A stretch of DNA of 64,000 nt from Halorussus marinus (GCF_004765795.1 NZ_SBIV01000003.1:372001-436000), one strand, 5' to 3'; shown: positions 17,317 through 24,950, counted from the stretch's first letter. Notes: generated by a model from the letters alone, not told the origin. Program-made: numbers and translations.

Positions 17317-17543
17317 CACTGCTTGGGGAACTTCGCCACGAATTTCTCGTCGTCCTCGCGATCGACCTCGTAGCCGTCGGCATCGAACGCCTCGACCTCC
17401 GCCCGCATCTCGTAGAACAGGGGCTTGGGCTCGTGGTCGTTGACGATCTCCAGCGTCTCGCCGGCGTCCATGTCCTCGAACGTCTGGTGGATCATCGGGT
17501 GGCGCTCCGGCGGCGGAATCTCGCGGACATCTAGGGTTGGCAT
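17316..17543 (-). CDS. DUF2249 protein (first of three)
   Basis: The 75-residue protein has the DUF2249/TusA-like fold pattern: LDVREIPPPERHP at the start, DMDAGETLEIVNDHEPKPL in the middle, and a final strand EKFVAKF. TusA-like proteins carry a reactive Cys, but this one has no cysteine, so sulfur transfer is unlikely. DUF2249 genes are commonly linked to nitrate and NO respiration. A palindrome 41 nt upstream controls it. It overlaps the cupin gene that follows. Confidence 0.8.
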   Translation of the reverse strand: MPTLDVREIPPPERHPMIHQTFEDMDAGETLEIVNDHEPKPLFYEMRAEVEAFDADGYEVDREDDEKFVAKFPKQ

Positions 17544-17583
17544 GCGATCGAACGTTTGCCCACGTCGCTATTCGGGGTTCTCC

Positions 17584-17595
17584 CGAAGATGTTCG
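17584..17595 (-). promoter_or_regulatory. CGAA-N4-TTCG operator for the DUF2249-cupin pair
   Basis: CGAAGATGTTCG lies 41 nt before the ATG at 17543. No good TATA box is present between the site and the start, which suggests that transcription depends on an activator bound here. Confidence 0.75.
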
Positions 17596-17598
17596 CCT

Positions 17599-17979
17599 CT
17601 ACTCCCCGGTCGGATCGAACTCGCCGGCCGCCAGCCCGCGCCGGACCGGCTCGTGTTCGGCGTCGGTCGGCGGCGGCGCGGTCACCAGCGTCGCCTCCAG
17701 GCGCCCGTCGGCGTCGGCGCGCACGCCCCTGTCTTCGCCGGCCGGGACGACCACCACCTCGCCCGGCCCGACCGCGTGCTCGTCGTCGCCGTCTCGGATC
17801 ACGCCGGCCCCGCGCCGAACCGTGATCGCCACGTCGCTGTCGGGCGCGTGAACCGGGATGAACTGGCCCGGCTCGAAGTAGCCGAGCACGACCTTCATCC
17901 GGTCGCTCCGGAACACCGATCGGGCCGAGAACTGTTCGTCGTTGTACTCGCGCTCGGCGTCGAAATCTGTCGCGACCAT
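17599..17979 (-). CDS. Cupin-domain protein
   Basis: The 126-residue product has one cupin barrel: FEPGQFIPVHAPDSDVAITV (residues about 35-54) and VGPGEVVVVPAGEDRG (about 70-85). The first motif has only one His, so metal binding may be weak. The ATG at 17979 was preferred over an upstream TTG that falls inside the palindrome. The operator ends 39 nt before this ATG, matching the rule seen for the other leaderless genes of the island. It is transcribed alone. Confidence 0.75.
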   Translation of the reverse strand: MVATDFDAEREYNDEQFSARSVFRSDRMKVVLGYFEPGQFIPVHAPDSDVAITVRRGAGVIRDGDDEHAVGPGEVVVVPAGEDRGVRADADGRLEATLVTAPPPTDAEHEPVRRGLAAGEFDPTGE

Positions 17980-18017
17980 GTCCGGACGTGGGGCAGACGC
18001 GTCCGTCACCGGTTTCC

Positions 18018-18029
18018 CGAACAAGTTCG
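18018..18029 (-). promoter_or_regulatory. CGAA-N4-TTCG operator for the cupin gene
   Basis: CGAACAAGTTCG lies 39 nt before the ATG at 17979. It argues against the longer TTG start that would put the operator inside the coding region. Confidence 0.75.
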
Positions 18030-18054
18030 GCCAGTCCGGCGCACAGCCGGCCGA

Positions 18055-19401
18055 TCACCGCAGTCCGTCGTCGGGATCGCGCTCGGCGGCCTCAGCCGCG
18101 AGCACCTCGATCCGGAGCGCCTCGGGGCCGTGGCGCAGGACCACGCCGACGAGGTTGGCCGCGAAGAGCCCGAACCCGAGCGTCGCCGCGACCCCGCCCG
18201 CGAGCCCGGCGACTCCGATGCCGGTCGCGTCGCCGGCCACGAGGAGTCCGAGCCCGCCGAACGCGAGCCAGAAGTCGACCGCCGCGAGCCGGTCGTCGTA
18301 GAGGTCGTCGATCATCGGGACCGACTCCAGTCCCACCCGGTCGCTGTACCGCCGGAGCCAGACGACGAACGGCACGACGTGGTAAAGCGTCCCGAGCAGG
18401 ACGAACCCCACGACGCCGGCCAGCAGGAAGTGACCGACGCCCGGCGGGCCGAAGACGACCGCCGGATCGGTCGGGGCCGCGAGCCACGCGGGCGCGGTCG
18501 CGAGCGCCCACGCCGGGAGCGCGAGCGCGGCGACGCCGTACCGCGACAGCATCGGCGTGCGCTCGACGCGGGTCCGCGAGAGGGTGCGTGCGAGCACCGC
18601 CGAGAACGCGAGCACCCCGACCAGCACCAACACCGCGCCCGCGAGCCCGACCGCCGCCGCGTCGGTCCCGCGGCCGACCGCGAGCGCGAGGACCCCGACC
18701 GGGTAGGTCCACTCCTCGACCCGCCGGAGTCGCTGGTCGACGGCGTCGAGGTCCGTCTGGGTGAACATCGTCGCGAGCTGGTAGAGCGCGCCGATCACGG
18801 TGGTCAGGATCACGCCGAACGCCGCCAGCGTGGCGTGGGCCGCGACGATCCGCGTCCGGACCAGCCCGGCGGCTCCCAGCGTCGGCCGGACGAAGTCGAC
18901 CGCGAGCGCGAGCCCGAGCGCGGTCACGACGACCGCGTAGCCGAGCGTCTGAGCGAAGTGGCGCTCGGTCACGTCGAGCGACCGGACCGGCGGGAGGCTC
19001 CGGGCGACGTTGTAGGCGAACACCCAGAAGCCGACGAGCATCGCCCCGCCCGCGACCGGGAGCCACGCGAGCGCGCCGGCGACCAGCGCCGCCCCGAACC
19101 CCGCGAGTCCGGTCGCGACCAGCCCGAGCTGGGCGAGCGCGAGCCGCCGGGAGTGGAGGTCGACCCCCGACCACACCGGGACGAACTGGGTCATCGCGCC
19201 CATGATGGTGACACAGACCCACCCGATCAAAAGCAAGTGGACGTGGGCGAGCCCCGACAGCCCCCAGTGGGCGCCGGCCGCGCCGGCGACCCCGAGCGCG
19301 CTCCCCGCCAGCAGGAAGCCGACCCCGACCACGAAGTGGCCGAGGGGAACGACGAGCGGCGGGCCGCGCTCGGCGTCGATCCCGCCGGGAATCGCGGTCA
19401 T
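18055..19401 (-). CDS. Polytopic membrane protein of NnrS/haem-copper type
   Basis: The 448-residue protein has about 12 transmembrane helices and conserved His within helices: LAHVHLLLIGWV near residue 50, VAAHATLAAFGV near 180, GHFLLAGVVGF near 315 and LYHVVPFVVW near 330. This spacing recalls NnrS and distant haem-copper oxidase subunit I relatives, which are linked to nitric oxide metabolism. The start ATG 19401 overlaps the stop of the DUF2249 gene by 4 nt, so both are made together. Whether it binds haem, senses or reduces NO, or protects iron-sulfur enzymes is not settled by sequence. The soluble C-terminus is acidic. Confidence 0.75.
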   Translation of the reverse strand: MTAIPGGIDAERGPPLVVPLGHFVVGVGFLLAGSALGVAGAAGAHWGLSGLAHVHLLLIGWVCVTIMGAMTQFVPVWSGVDLHSRRLALAQLGLVATGLAGFGAALVAGALAWLPVAGGAMLVGFWVFAYNVARSLPPVRSLDVTERHFAQTLGYAVVVTALGLALAVDFVRPTLGAAGLVRTRIVAAHATLAAFGVILTTVIGALYQLATMFTQTDLDAVDQRLRRVEEWTYPVGVLALAVGRGTDAAAVGLAGAVLVLVGVLAFSAVLARTLSRTRVERTPMLSRYGVAALALPAWALATAPAWLAAPTDPAVVFGPPGVGHFLLAGVVGFVLLGTLYHVVPFVVWLRRYSDRVGLESVPMIDDLYDDRLAAVDFWLAFGGLGLLVAGDATGIGVAGLAGGVAATLGFGLFAANLVGVVLRHGPEALRIEVLAAEAAERDPDDGLR

Positions 19402-19610
19402 CGCGGGGTTATCTCCACGCGCCACTCGTCGGGCGCGAGCCGTTCGGTGTCGTGGTCGAACCCCCGCTCGTCGAGCACCGCGTAGAGGGGTTCGGGCTCG
19501 AAGCTGTTCACCACCACCAGCGTCTCGTCGTCGCCGAGGTCGGCGAGCGCCTCGGTGATCGCCCCGAACGGCTCGCCGCCGAGTTCGCGGGCGTCGAGGG
19601 TCCGCGTCAT
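19398..19610 (-). CDS. DUF2249 protein (second of three)
   Basis: The 70-residue protein has the DUF2249 pattern: TLDARELGGEPFGAI, then DDETLVVVNSFEPEPLYAVL, then a terminal strand EWRVEI. Cysteine is absent. It leads the operon with the membrane protein at 18055-19401 (4-nt overlap). The palindrome 39 nt before its ATG drives the pair. Confidence 0.8.
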   Translation of the reverse strand: MTRTLDARELGGEPFGAITEALADLGDDETLVVVNSFEPEPLYAVLDERGFDHDTERLAPDEWRVEITPR

Positions 19611-19648
19611 GTGTGTATGTCGGCGGGCCGTTTCGGTAGCGGTTCCCC

Positions 19649-19660
19649 CGAAGATGTTCG
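19649..19660 (-). promoter_or_regulatory. CGAA-N4-TTCG operator for the DUF2249-NnrS-like operon
   Basis: CGAAGATGTTCG lies 39 nt before the ATG at 19610 and is identical to the site at 17584-17595, which controls the other DUF2249 operon. Confidence 0.8.
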
Positions 19661-19695
19661 ACTCCCCCGGCCGACGACAGATTCGAGACGCGGTC

Positions 19696-20244
19696 TCAGG
19701 CCCGCGTGCGCCGCGGAGGCTCTGGCGTCGCGCGAACGTAGAGCGCGACGTTGAGCGCCACGCCGCCGAGGAACAGGCCCCAGTTGACCCACGGGTTGTT
19801 GTACCACACGAGGTCGATGCCGAGCGTCTGGGCGTACACCGGCCAGAACGGTTCGATCCCCTCCGAGATGTCCGGCGCCGAGAGGATGTCGGCGAAGACG
19901 TGGGCGACGCCCGCCACGAACACCATCACGACGCCGAGCGAGAGCGCGTCGTCGGCCGCCGCGTCCGAGAACCACGTCGACCCGCCGAGGACCTTTTTCA
20001 ACACGTACCCGACGATCGGACCGACGACCGCCGCCATGATCCCGACCGCCAGCACCGTGTGGAAGATCCCGTGGTGTTTGACCGTCCCGATCGTGTTCGC
20101 GAGCACGAGGTCGACGTCGGGTAGCATGCCGAACCAGAACCCGACGCCGACGAACGTCGCCGCGGTCTTGCGCGCGTCGATCACTAACCACGCGGGCGCG
20201 AGCCAGATGAGCGCCATACCGAGGTGTCCGAGTACGTCGACCAT
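19696..20244 (-). CDS. Membrane-bound metal-dependent hydrolase-like protein (YdjM/DUF457 type)
   Basis: The 182-residue protein has four to five hydrophobic segments and the family's metal-like residues: LLGHLGMALI-type start (VLGHLG), MLPDVDLV, TVKHHGIFHTV and GVAHVFADILS. These His/Asp motifs are shared with YdjM-like inner-membrane proteins annotated as metal-dependent hydrolases. The start ATG is at 20244. No palindrome stands before it, so it may not be part of the denitrification regulon in spite of its place. Confidence 0.75.
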   Translation of the reverse strand: MVDVLGHLGMALIWLAPAWLVIDARKTAATFVGVGFWFGMLPDVDLVLANTIGTVKHHGIFHTVLAVGIMAAVVGPIVGYVLKKVLGGSTWFSDAAADDALSLGVVMVFVAGVAHVFADILSAPDISEGIEPFWPVYAQTLGIDLVWYNNPWVNWGLFLGGVALNVALYVRATPEPPRRTRA

Positions 20245-20330
20245 GAGACGAACCTCGACGCGTCTCCGTAAGTCGCTGGTGGCGGATCTCCTCGCGACGG
20301 CGGTCCTGCCGGGAGCCGACCGCCGCCCGA

Positions 20331-20888
20331 TCAGAACGGCGTCGCGGGATCGCCCTCGTCGTCGGTCCCGTCCCGGGGGTCGTCGTCGTGGAGCGACCCG
20401 TCCTCGCGGTAGCGGCGTTCGAGGCTCCGGAGCTTCTCGTTGATCCGGGCGCTGTCGTGGTGGAGCGGCGCGACCGCGACCGAGACGCGGTCGTACTCGT
20501 GGCGGTCGGCGAGGCCGTTCCACGCGCGAAACGACCCCACGGTGAGGCTGTCGCTCTGGGGACAGAACTCCGTGGTCGGGGTGAACTCCGCGAGCAACGT
20601 GGCCGGGTCGTCGGGCGCCTCGGCGTATCGGAACCCCGCGTCGGGGTGGCGGGTGTCGAGGTTCAGGCGCGCGAGGTTGTACCCGAACGTCGCGTCGTAC
20701 ACCCCCCGATCCTCGAATATCTCGCGGGTGAGCCGGTGGAACCCGACGTGGTCGTCGCCGGTAAGCACGTCGGCGCCGTCGAGGAACGGCCCCGGCTCGG
20801 GGATTGTCTCGGGGACGAACTCGTCGTACTCGTCGAAGGTCGCGTCGTCGGCGTCCGCCGACGCGAACGGGCGCGGAAATCCGACCAT
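20331..20888 (-). CDS. Unknown protein of the denitrification regulon
   Basis: I do not recognise this 185-residue acidic protein. It has a single cysteine in EFCPQSDSL near residue 115, followed by TVGSFRAWNGL; a CPQ/CP turn after an acidic strand is seen in DUF59/MIP18-type proteins, but the match is weak. The C-terminal 45 residues are charged and probably disordered. It is divergent from the halocyanin gene. The palindrome at 20927 ends 39 nt before its ATG, which puts it firmly in the regulon and makes it a candidate accessory factor. Confidence 0.7.
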   Translation of the reverse strand: MVGFPRPFASADADDATFDEYDEFVPETIPEPGPFLDGADVLTGDDHVGFHRLTREIFEDRGVYDATFGYNLARLNLDTRHPDAGFRYAEAPDDPATLLAEFTPTTEFCPQSDSLTVGSFRAWNGLADRHEYDRVSVAVAPLHHDSARINEKLRSLERRYREDGSLHDDDPRDGTDDEGDPATPF

Positions 20889-20926
20889 ACCCTATCGTTG
20901 GGTCGGCGCCGGGGTAGCCGTGGCCC

Positions 20927-20938
20927 CGAACGTGTTCG
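20927..20938 (-). promoter_or_regulatory. CGAA-N4-TTCG operator, leftward (gene 20331-20888)
   Basis: CGAACGTGTTCG lies 39 nt before the ATG at 20888. Its centre is 25 bp from that of the second copy (20952-20963), so two dimers could bind next to each other. Confidence 0.8.
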
Positions 20939-20951
20939 TCCGGCGCGCTCG

Positions 20952-20963
20952 CGAACGTGTTCG
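20952..20963 (+). promoter_or_regulatory. CGAA-N4-TTCG operator, rightward (halocyanin)
   Basis: CGAACGTGTTCG lies 80 nt before the halocyanin ATG. A clear TATA box (atttata, about 21000-21005) and AGGTGA (21029-21034) place the likely transcription start near 21028, so the operator sits around -65. Confidence 0.75.
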
Positions 20964-21042
20964 TGCGATTTTCACGGGCTGGGAATCGGAGCCAGCGGTA
21001 TTTATAGCCCATTCCAAAGTGCGAACACAGGTGACGACTCCG

Positions 21043-21558
21043 ATGGAACGAGACACATTCGACCGGCGGACCGTACTGAAGATGACTGCGGCGGGCGCGA
21101 CCGCGACCGCCCTCGCGGGCTGTTCGAGCGATAGCGGTTCGGGCGGCGGCGGTGGCGACGAGACCGAGAGCGACGGATCCGGCGACGAGTCGGGCGACGG
21201 CGGCTCGGACTCCTACGAGTTCGACGGCTGGTTCGACGACACGAGCAACTTCGACGGCGTCGTCGACGAGACCGGTTCCGACGAGGTCACCGTCGAAGTC
21301 GGCGTCGACGCCAACGGCGGCGCGTTCGGGTTCGGGCCCGCCGCGGTCGCGGTGTCGCCGGGGACCACCGTCGTCTGGGAGTGGACCGGGAAGGGAAGCT
21401 TCCACAACGTGGTCGCCGAGAACGGCGACTTCGAGAGCGAACAGACCGACGAGGAAGGGTTCACCTTCGAGCACACCTTCGAGAGCGCCGGCACGTACAA
21501 GTACATCTGCTCGCCCCACGAGACGATGGGAATGGTGGGCGCAATCGTCGTGGAGTAA
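21043..21558 (+). CDS. Halocyanin (blue copper protein)
   Basis: The 171-residue lipoprotein carries electrons on the outer face of the membrane, probably to NirK. The leader has RR (residues 8-9) and a lipobox (LAGC, Cys27), so export is likely by Tat. A Gly/Asp/Ser-rich linker (residues 30-58) precedes a plastocyanin-like domain. The type 1 copper ligands are His121, Cys156, His159 and Met164, all present. A TATA box and an AGGTGA ribosome-binding site 8 nt before ATG show a short-leader message. It is the first gene of an operon with the radical SAM gene 6 nt downstream. Confidence 0.95.
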   Translation: MERDTFDRRTVLKMTAAGATATALAGCSSDSGSGGGGGDETESDGSGDESGDGGSDSYEFDGWFDDTSNFDGVVDETGSDEVTVEVGVDANGGAFGFGPAAVAVSPGTTVVWEWTGKGSFHNVVAENGDFESEQTDEEGFTFEHTFESAGTYKYICSPHETMGMVGAIVVE

Positions 21559-21564
21559 TCGCGG

Positions 21565-22653
21565 ATGTCCGAGTCAGCCAGCCGGTCGGGCGGTCCGCCG
21601 TCGCGAGTCGACACCGCGAGTCGGCCGTTCGTCCTCATCTGGGAGCTGACGCAGGCCTGCGATCTGACGTGCGAGCACTGCCGGGCCGACGCCCAGACCG
21701 ACCGCCACCCCGACGAGCTCTCGACCGCCGAGGGCAAGGCGCTGCTCGACGACGTCCGGGAGTTCGGCGAGGACCAACTGGTGGTGTTCTCCGGGGGCGA
21801 CCCCCTGAAGCGCGACGACGCCGTCGAACTCGTGGAGTACGGCACCGACGTCGGGCTCACGGTCACGATGACCCCGAGCGGGACCGCCTCGCTGTCGGCC
21901 GACGCCGTCTCGGACCTCGCGGACGCGGGCCTGCGCCGGATGGCGGTCAGCGTCGACGGCGCGACCGCCGAGAGCCACGACGCGTTCCGCGGCGAGGAGG
22001 GCAGTTACGAGGAGACGATGGAGGCCGCGCTGGCCGCCCGCGAGGCGGGACTGCCCCTGCAGATCAACACCACCGTCTGTCGCCAGACGATCTCGGATCT
22101 GCCGGACATCGCCGACCTCGTGGCGGACCTCGGCGCGGTGCTCTGGAGCGTCTTCTTCCTCGTGCCCGTCGGTCGCGGGGCGGCCCTCGATGCCGTCTCG
22201 CCCGAGCGGGCCGAGCGCGTGATGGAGTGGCTGGTCGAGGAAGGCGAGGAGTGGCCGTTCGGCGTCAAGACCACCGAGGCGCCCCACTACCGGCGGGTGT
22301 CGGTCCAGCAGACCGACGCCCCGCCACGCCGCCAGATGGGGATCACCGCGGGCGACGGCTTCGCGTTCGTGAGCCACCGCGGCGAAGTGTTCCCCTCGGG
22401 ATTCTTGCCCGAGTCGGCCGGCAACGTCCGCGAGCGGTCGGTCACCGACATCTATCGGAACGCCGACCTCTTCGCGTCGCTCCGGGACAAAGACGGGCTG
22501 AAGGGCAAGTGCGGGGCCTGCCAGTTCCGGAACGTCTGTGGCGGGAGTCGCTCGCGGGCCTACGCCGCCACCGGCGATCCGCTGGAGAGCGACCCGCTGT
22601 GTGCGTTCGTCCCGGACGGCTACGACGGACCGCTCCCGTGGGAGGGCGAGTGA
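21565..22653 (+). CDS. Radical SAM/SPASM protein, AhbD/NirJ-like
   Basis: The 362-residue enzyme has the radical SAM cluster motif CDLTCEHC near residue 31 and GGDP near 73 for SAM binding. A C-terminal cysteine group CGACQFRNVCGG ... C near 320-350 fits a second iron-sulfur cluster of the SPASM/twitch type. This layout matches the haem-synthesis proteins AhbD (iron-coproporphyrin to haem b) and NirJ (haem d1 path). Since the nitrite reductase here is the copper type, haem d1 is not needed, so a haem b role serving NorZ is more likely. It is co-transcribed with halocyanin. A related peptide-modifying role is not excluded. Confidence 0.85.
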   Translation: MSESASRSGGPPSRVDTASRPFVLIWELTQACDLTCEHCRADAQTDRHPDELSTAEGKALLDDVREFGEDQLVVFSGGDPLKRDDAVELVEYGTDVGLTVTMTPSGTASLSADAVSDLADAGLRRMAVSVDGATAESHDAFRGEEGSYEETMEAALAAREAGLPLQINTTVCRQTISDLPDIADLVADLGAVLWSVFFLVPVGRGAALDAVSPERAERVMEWLVEEGEEWPFGVKTTEAPHYRRVSVQQTDAPPRRQMGITAGDGFAFVSHRGEVFPSGFLPESAGNVRERSVTDIYRNADLFASLRDKDGLKGKCGACQFRNVCGGSRSRAYAATGDPLESDPLCAFVPDGYDGPLPWEGE

Positions 22654-22669
22654 GATGGCGACGAACGGC

Positions 22670-22681
22670 CGAACGCGTTCG
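22670..22681 (+). promoter_or_regulatory. CGAA-N4-TTCG operator inside the upstream open frame of the HemA-like gene
   Basis: CGAACGCGTTCG, identical to the norB site, ends 40 nt before an in-frame GTG at 22721. Six other leaderless genes of the island have the site 39-41 nt before their start. The position therefore suggests a promoter for the HemA-like/oxidase gene pair that lies within the conventional open reading frame (ATG 22655). Confidence 0.7.
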
Positions 22682-22720
22682 GGACAGGCGATTCGGGCGA
22701 CCGAAGCCAACCCCTCGACC

Positions 22721-23017
22721 GTGACCGACGCCGTCGAGCGCGATCCGACCGCCGAGTCCGACGCGGCCGACCGCGAGGCGTCGGACCCCGAGGCGGTCGC
22801 CGACCGGCTCAGAGAGCGCGGCGACAGCGTCCGGGAGCGCGAACTCGCCGCCGCGCTCGACCGGCTCGAAGCGGCCGGCGAGCTGTCGGCGGCCCAGCGG
22901 GACGCGGTCGACCGACTCTCCGCCCGGCTCGCCGACGCACTGGTCGAACAGTGGGCGTCGACCGTCGCGGCCGAGCGCGTCGACCCGTCGGTCGCGCGCG
23001 ACCTGCTCGAACCATGA
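22721..23017 (+). CDS. Small protein like the dimerisation domain of glutamyl-tRNA reductase (HemA)
   Basis: The product (98 residues from GTG 22721; 120 from the alternative ATG 22655) ends in a helical region: LRERGDSVRERELAAALDRLE, then GELSAAQRDAVDRLSARL. It resembles the C-terminal dimerisation helices of HemA without the catalytic part. I prefer the GTG because the regulatory palindrome at 22670 then stands at the usual 40-nt distance; residues before it are low in complexity. It may act as an interaction partner or regulator of tetrapyrrole synthesis. The stop overlaps the ATG of the next gene (ATGA). Confidence 0.65.
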   Translation: MTDAVERDPTAESDAADREASDPEAVADRLRERGDSVRERELAAALDRLEAAGELSAAQRDAVDRLSARLADALVEQWASTVAAERVDPSVARDLLEP

Positions 23018-24309
23018 GGGTCGGGGTCGTCGGCGGCGGCGTCACCGGACTCGCGGCCCACCACTTCCTCCGCGAGCAGGGGGTCGACAGCGTCCTCTTC
23101 GAGGCCGACGACGAGCCCGGCGGCGTGATCCGGAGCCGGCGGGTCGACGGCCGGGTGCTCGATCTCGGCCCCCAGCGCACCAGACTCACCCCGAGCATCG
23201 CCGCGCTGGTCGAGTCGCTCGGGCTCGGCGACGAACTCCGGGAGGCCGACGACCTCCCGCTGTACGTCTACCGCGACGGTCGGCTCCGACTGGTTCCCCA
23301 GACGCCCCGGGAGGCGGTCGCGACCGACCTGCTGTCGTGGCGCGGGAAGCTCCGGGCGCTGTTCGAACCGCTCACCACCGCGGCGCGACCCGACGAGAGC
23401 GTCGAGGCGTACCTGACCCGGAAGTTCGGCTCGGAGGTCGCACGCTACTACTTCGGGCCGCTGTACGGCGGCCTCTACGGCACCCACCCCGACGAGATGC
23501 CGATGCGCCACTCGCTGTCGCGGGCGCTCGACTCGGCCGGCATCGAGGGAAGCGTCCTGACCTCGGTCGCCAAGAAGGTGCTCGAAGGCCGGGAGGCGCC
23601 GCCGATCGCGTCGTTCGACGGCGGGCTCCAGCGGCTCCCCGAGGCGCTGTACGCCGACAACGACGACACGGCGCACCTGAACACGCCCGTCGAGGCGATC
23701 GGGCGCGCCGGCGAGCGGTTCGTCCTCGAAACGCCGGACGGCGACGAGCGTTTCGACGAACTGGTCGTCACGACGCCCGCGGGCGTGACCGCCGGCCTCG
23801 TGGCGGAGTTCGCGCCCGAGGCGGCCGACGCCCTCCGGGAGTTCACCTACAATCCGCAGGCGGTCGTCCACCTCGCCGCGGACGCCGACCTGACCGGCGC
23901 CGGCTATCAGGTCCAGTACGACGAGGACCTCCGGACGCTCGGGACGACGTGGAACGACAGCCTGCTCGACCGCGAGGGGGTGTACACCTGCTATCTCGGC
24001 GGCGGGTACGACCCCGAGGTGGTCGAGTGGGACGACGATCGGCTCGGCTCCGTGGCGGCTCGGGAGTTCGAGGCGGTGACGGGCCACGGGGCCCGCGTCC
24101 TGTCGGTCCACCGGTGGGAGCTGGGCATGCCGGCCTACGACCGGAGCTGGGCGGCGTTAGACCGGCTCTCGACGCCGGTCGGCCTCCACCTCTGTACCAA
24201 CTACACCGCTCGGGCCGGGATTCCGGGCCGGATCCGGGAGGCAAAGAAGATCGCCGACCGGCTGGCCGACTGCGCCGAGTCGACGGCTACCCCTCCGCGT
24301 ACTGCTTGA
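23014..24309 (+). CDS. Protoporphyrinogen/coproporphyrinogen oxidase-like flavoprotein (HemG/HemY type)
   Basis: The 431-residue protein begins with an FAD-binding Rossmann motif VVGGGVTGLAAHHFL and the EADDEPGGVIRS stretch, as in the amine-oxidase/HemY superfamily. LYGGLYGTHPDEMPM and the C-terminal CTNYTARAGIPGRIREA (FAD-binding) match protoporphyrinogen oxidases. Its usual reaction is six-electron oxidation of a porphyrinogen. Archaea make haem through siroheme (Ahb path), which needs no such oxidase, so its presence beside an AhbD-like gene is odd. It starts with ATGA overlap on the HemA-like gene and overlaps the convergent regulator gene by 23 nt. Confidence 0.82.
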   Translation: MRVGVVGGGVTGLAAHHFLREQGVDSVLFEADDEPGGVIRSRRVDGRVLDLGPQRTRLTPSIAALVESLGLGDELREADDLPLYVYRDGRLRLVPQTPREAVATDLLSWRGKLRALFEPLTTAARPDESVEAYLTRKFGSEVARYYFGPLYGGLYGTHPDEMPMRHSLSRALDSAGIEGSVLTSVAKKVLEGREAPPIASFDGGLQRLPEALYADNDDTAHLNTPVEAIGRAGERFVLETPDGDERFDELVVTTPAGVTAGLVAEFAPEAADALREFTYNPQAVVHLAADADLTGAGYQVQYDEDLRTLGTTWNDSLLDREGVYTCYLGGGYDPEVVEWDDDRLGSVAAREFEAVTGHGARVLSVHRWELGMPAYDRSWAALDRLSTPVGLHLCTNYTARAGIPGRIREAKKIADRLADCAESTATPPRTA

Positions 24310-24910
24310 TTATCTTCTCCTCGACGCGGTGGAGCGTCTCGCTCGCGGTCGACTTCGCCACGCCGGCCCGGTCGGCCAGCTCCGTCAGCGAGCACTCCCG
24401 CGGGGTGTCGTAGTAGCCGGCCTCGACCGCCGCGTCGAGCAGTTCGTGCTGGCGGTCGGTCAGCAGGCTCTCGGAGTCGACCATCTCGCGGATGTACTCG
24501 ACGTCGAAGCGCATCCCGAACGACTCCAGTTGGGTCGTGAACGCCGAGAGCCGGTCGCGCGAGGCGGTGAGCTCGACGGTCGCCTCGCCGTCCCGGATGG
24601 TGAACGGGAGTTCGAGCGGCATCGCCGACTCTCGGACGGTCAACAGCAAAAGCGGCGCGGTGGTCTCGAACTCGACCAGCGCGGTCCCCTCCGACACCTG
24701 GTGGAGGTCGAGGCTCACGATCTCGTCGTGGCGCTCGATGTCACCGACCACCGTGGGCAGGTCTGGCCCCGCCAGTTCGAGGAGCCCGACACCGGTGTCG
24801 TCGGCGGGGAACGCGGCCAGCACGCGGAAGTCTGTCTCGGGGTGGGCGGTCGATACCTCGTGGATCCAGACGCCGTCGGGGAGCGTGATGTGGAGCTTGG
24901 CGGTCGGCAT
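24287..24910 (-). CDS. Bat-type HTH transcription regulator (HTH_10 family)
   Basis: The 207-residue protein has an N-terminal sensory/beta-rich domain (residues 1-145) and a C-terminal HTH of the bacterio-opsin activator type: LLTDRQHELLDAAVEAGYYDTPR, then SLTELADRAGVAKSTASETLHRVEEKI (residues about 149-200). The only cysteine is in the HTH, so unlike NarO-type regulators no Cys-cluster sensor is seen. A longer open frame to 25195 is not supported. Its own promoter has a palindrome 41 nt before the ATG at 24910, next to a second one for the divergent DUF2249 gene. It is the best candidate in the window to bind CGAA-N4-TTCG and to control itself. Confidence 0.88.
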   Translation of the reverse strand: MPTAKLHITLPDGVWIHEVSTAHPETDFRVLAAFPADDTGVGLLELAGPDLPTVVGDIERHDEIVSLDLHQVSEGTALVEFETTAPLLLLTVRESAMPLELPFTIRDGEATVELTASRDRLSAFTTQLESFGMRFDVEYIREMVDSESLLTDRQHELLDAAVEAGYYDTPRECSLTELADRAGVAKSTASETLHRVEEKIIKQYAEG

Positions 24911-24950
24911 CGTACGTACCGTTCTCGGCCGACCGACCCGTAAGTGTTTC

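Noticed and set aside
21565-22653. Reading the radical SAM gene as a haem d1 (NirJ) enzyme
   Set aside because: The nitrite reductase of the island is the copper type with all copper ligands, so haem d1 has no client here; AhbD-like haem b synthesis fits better.
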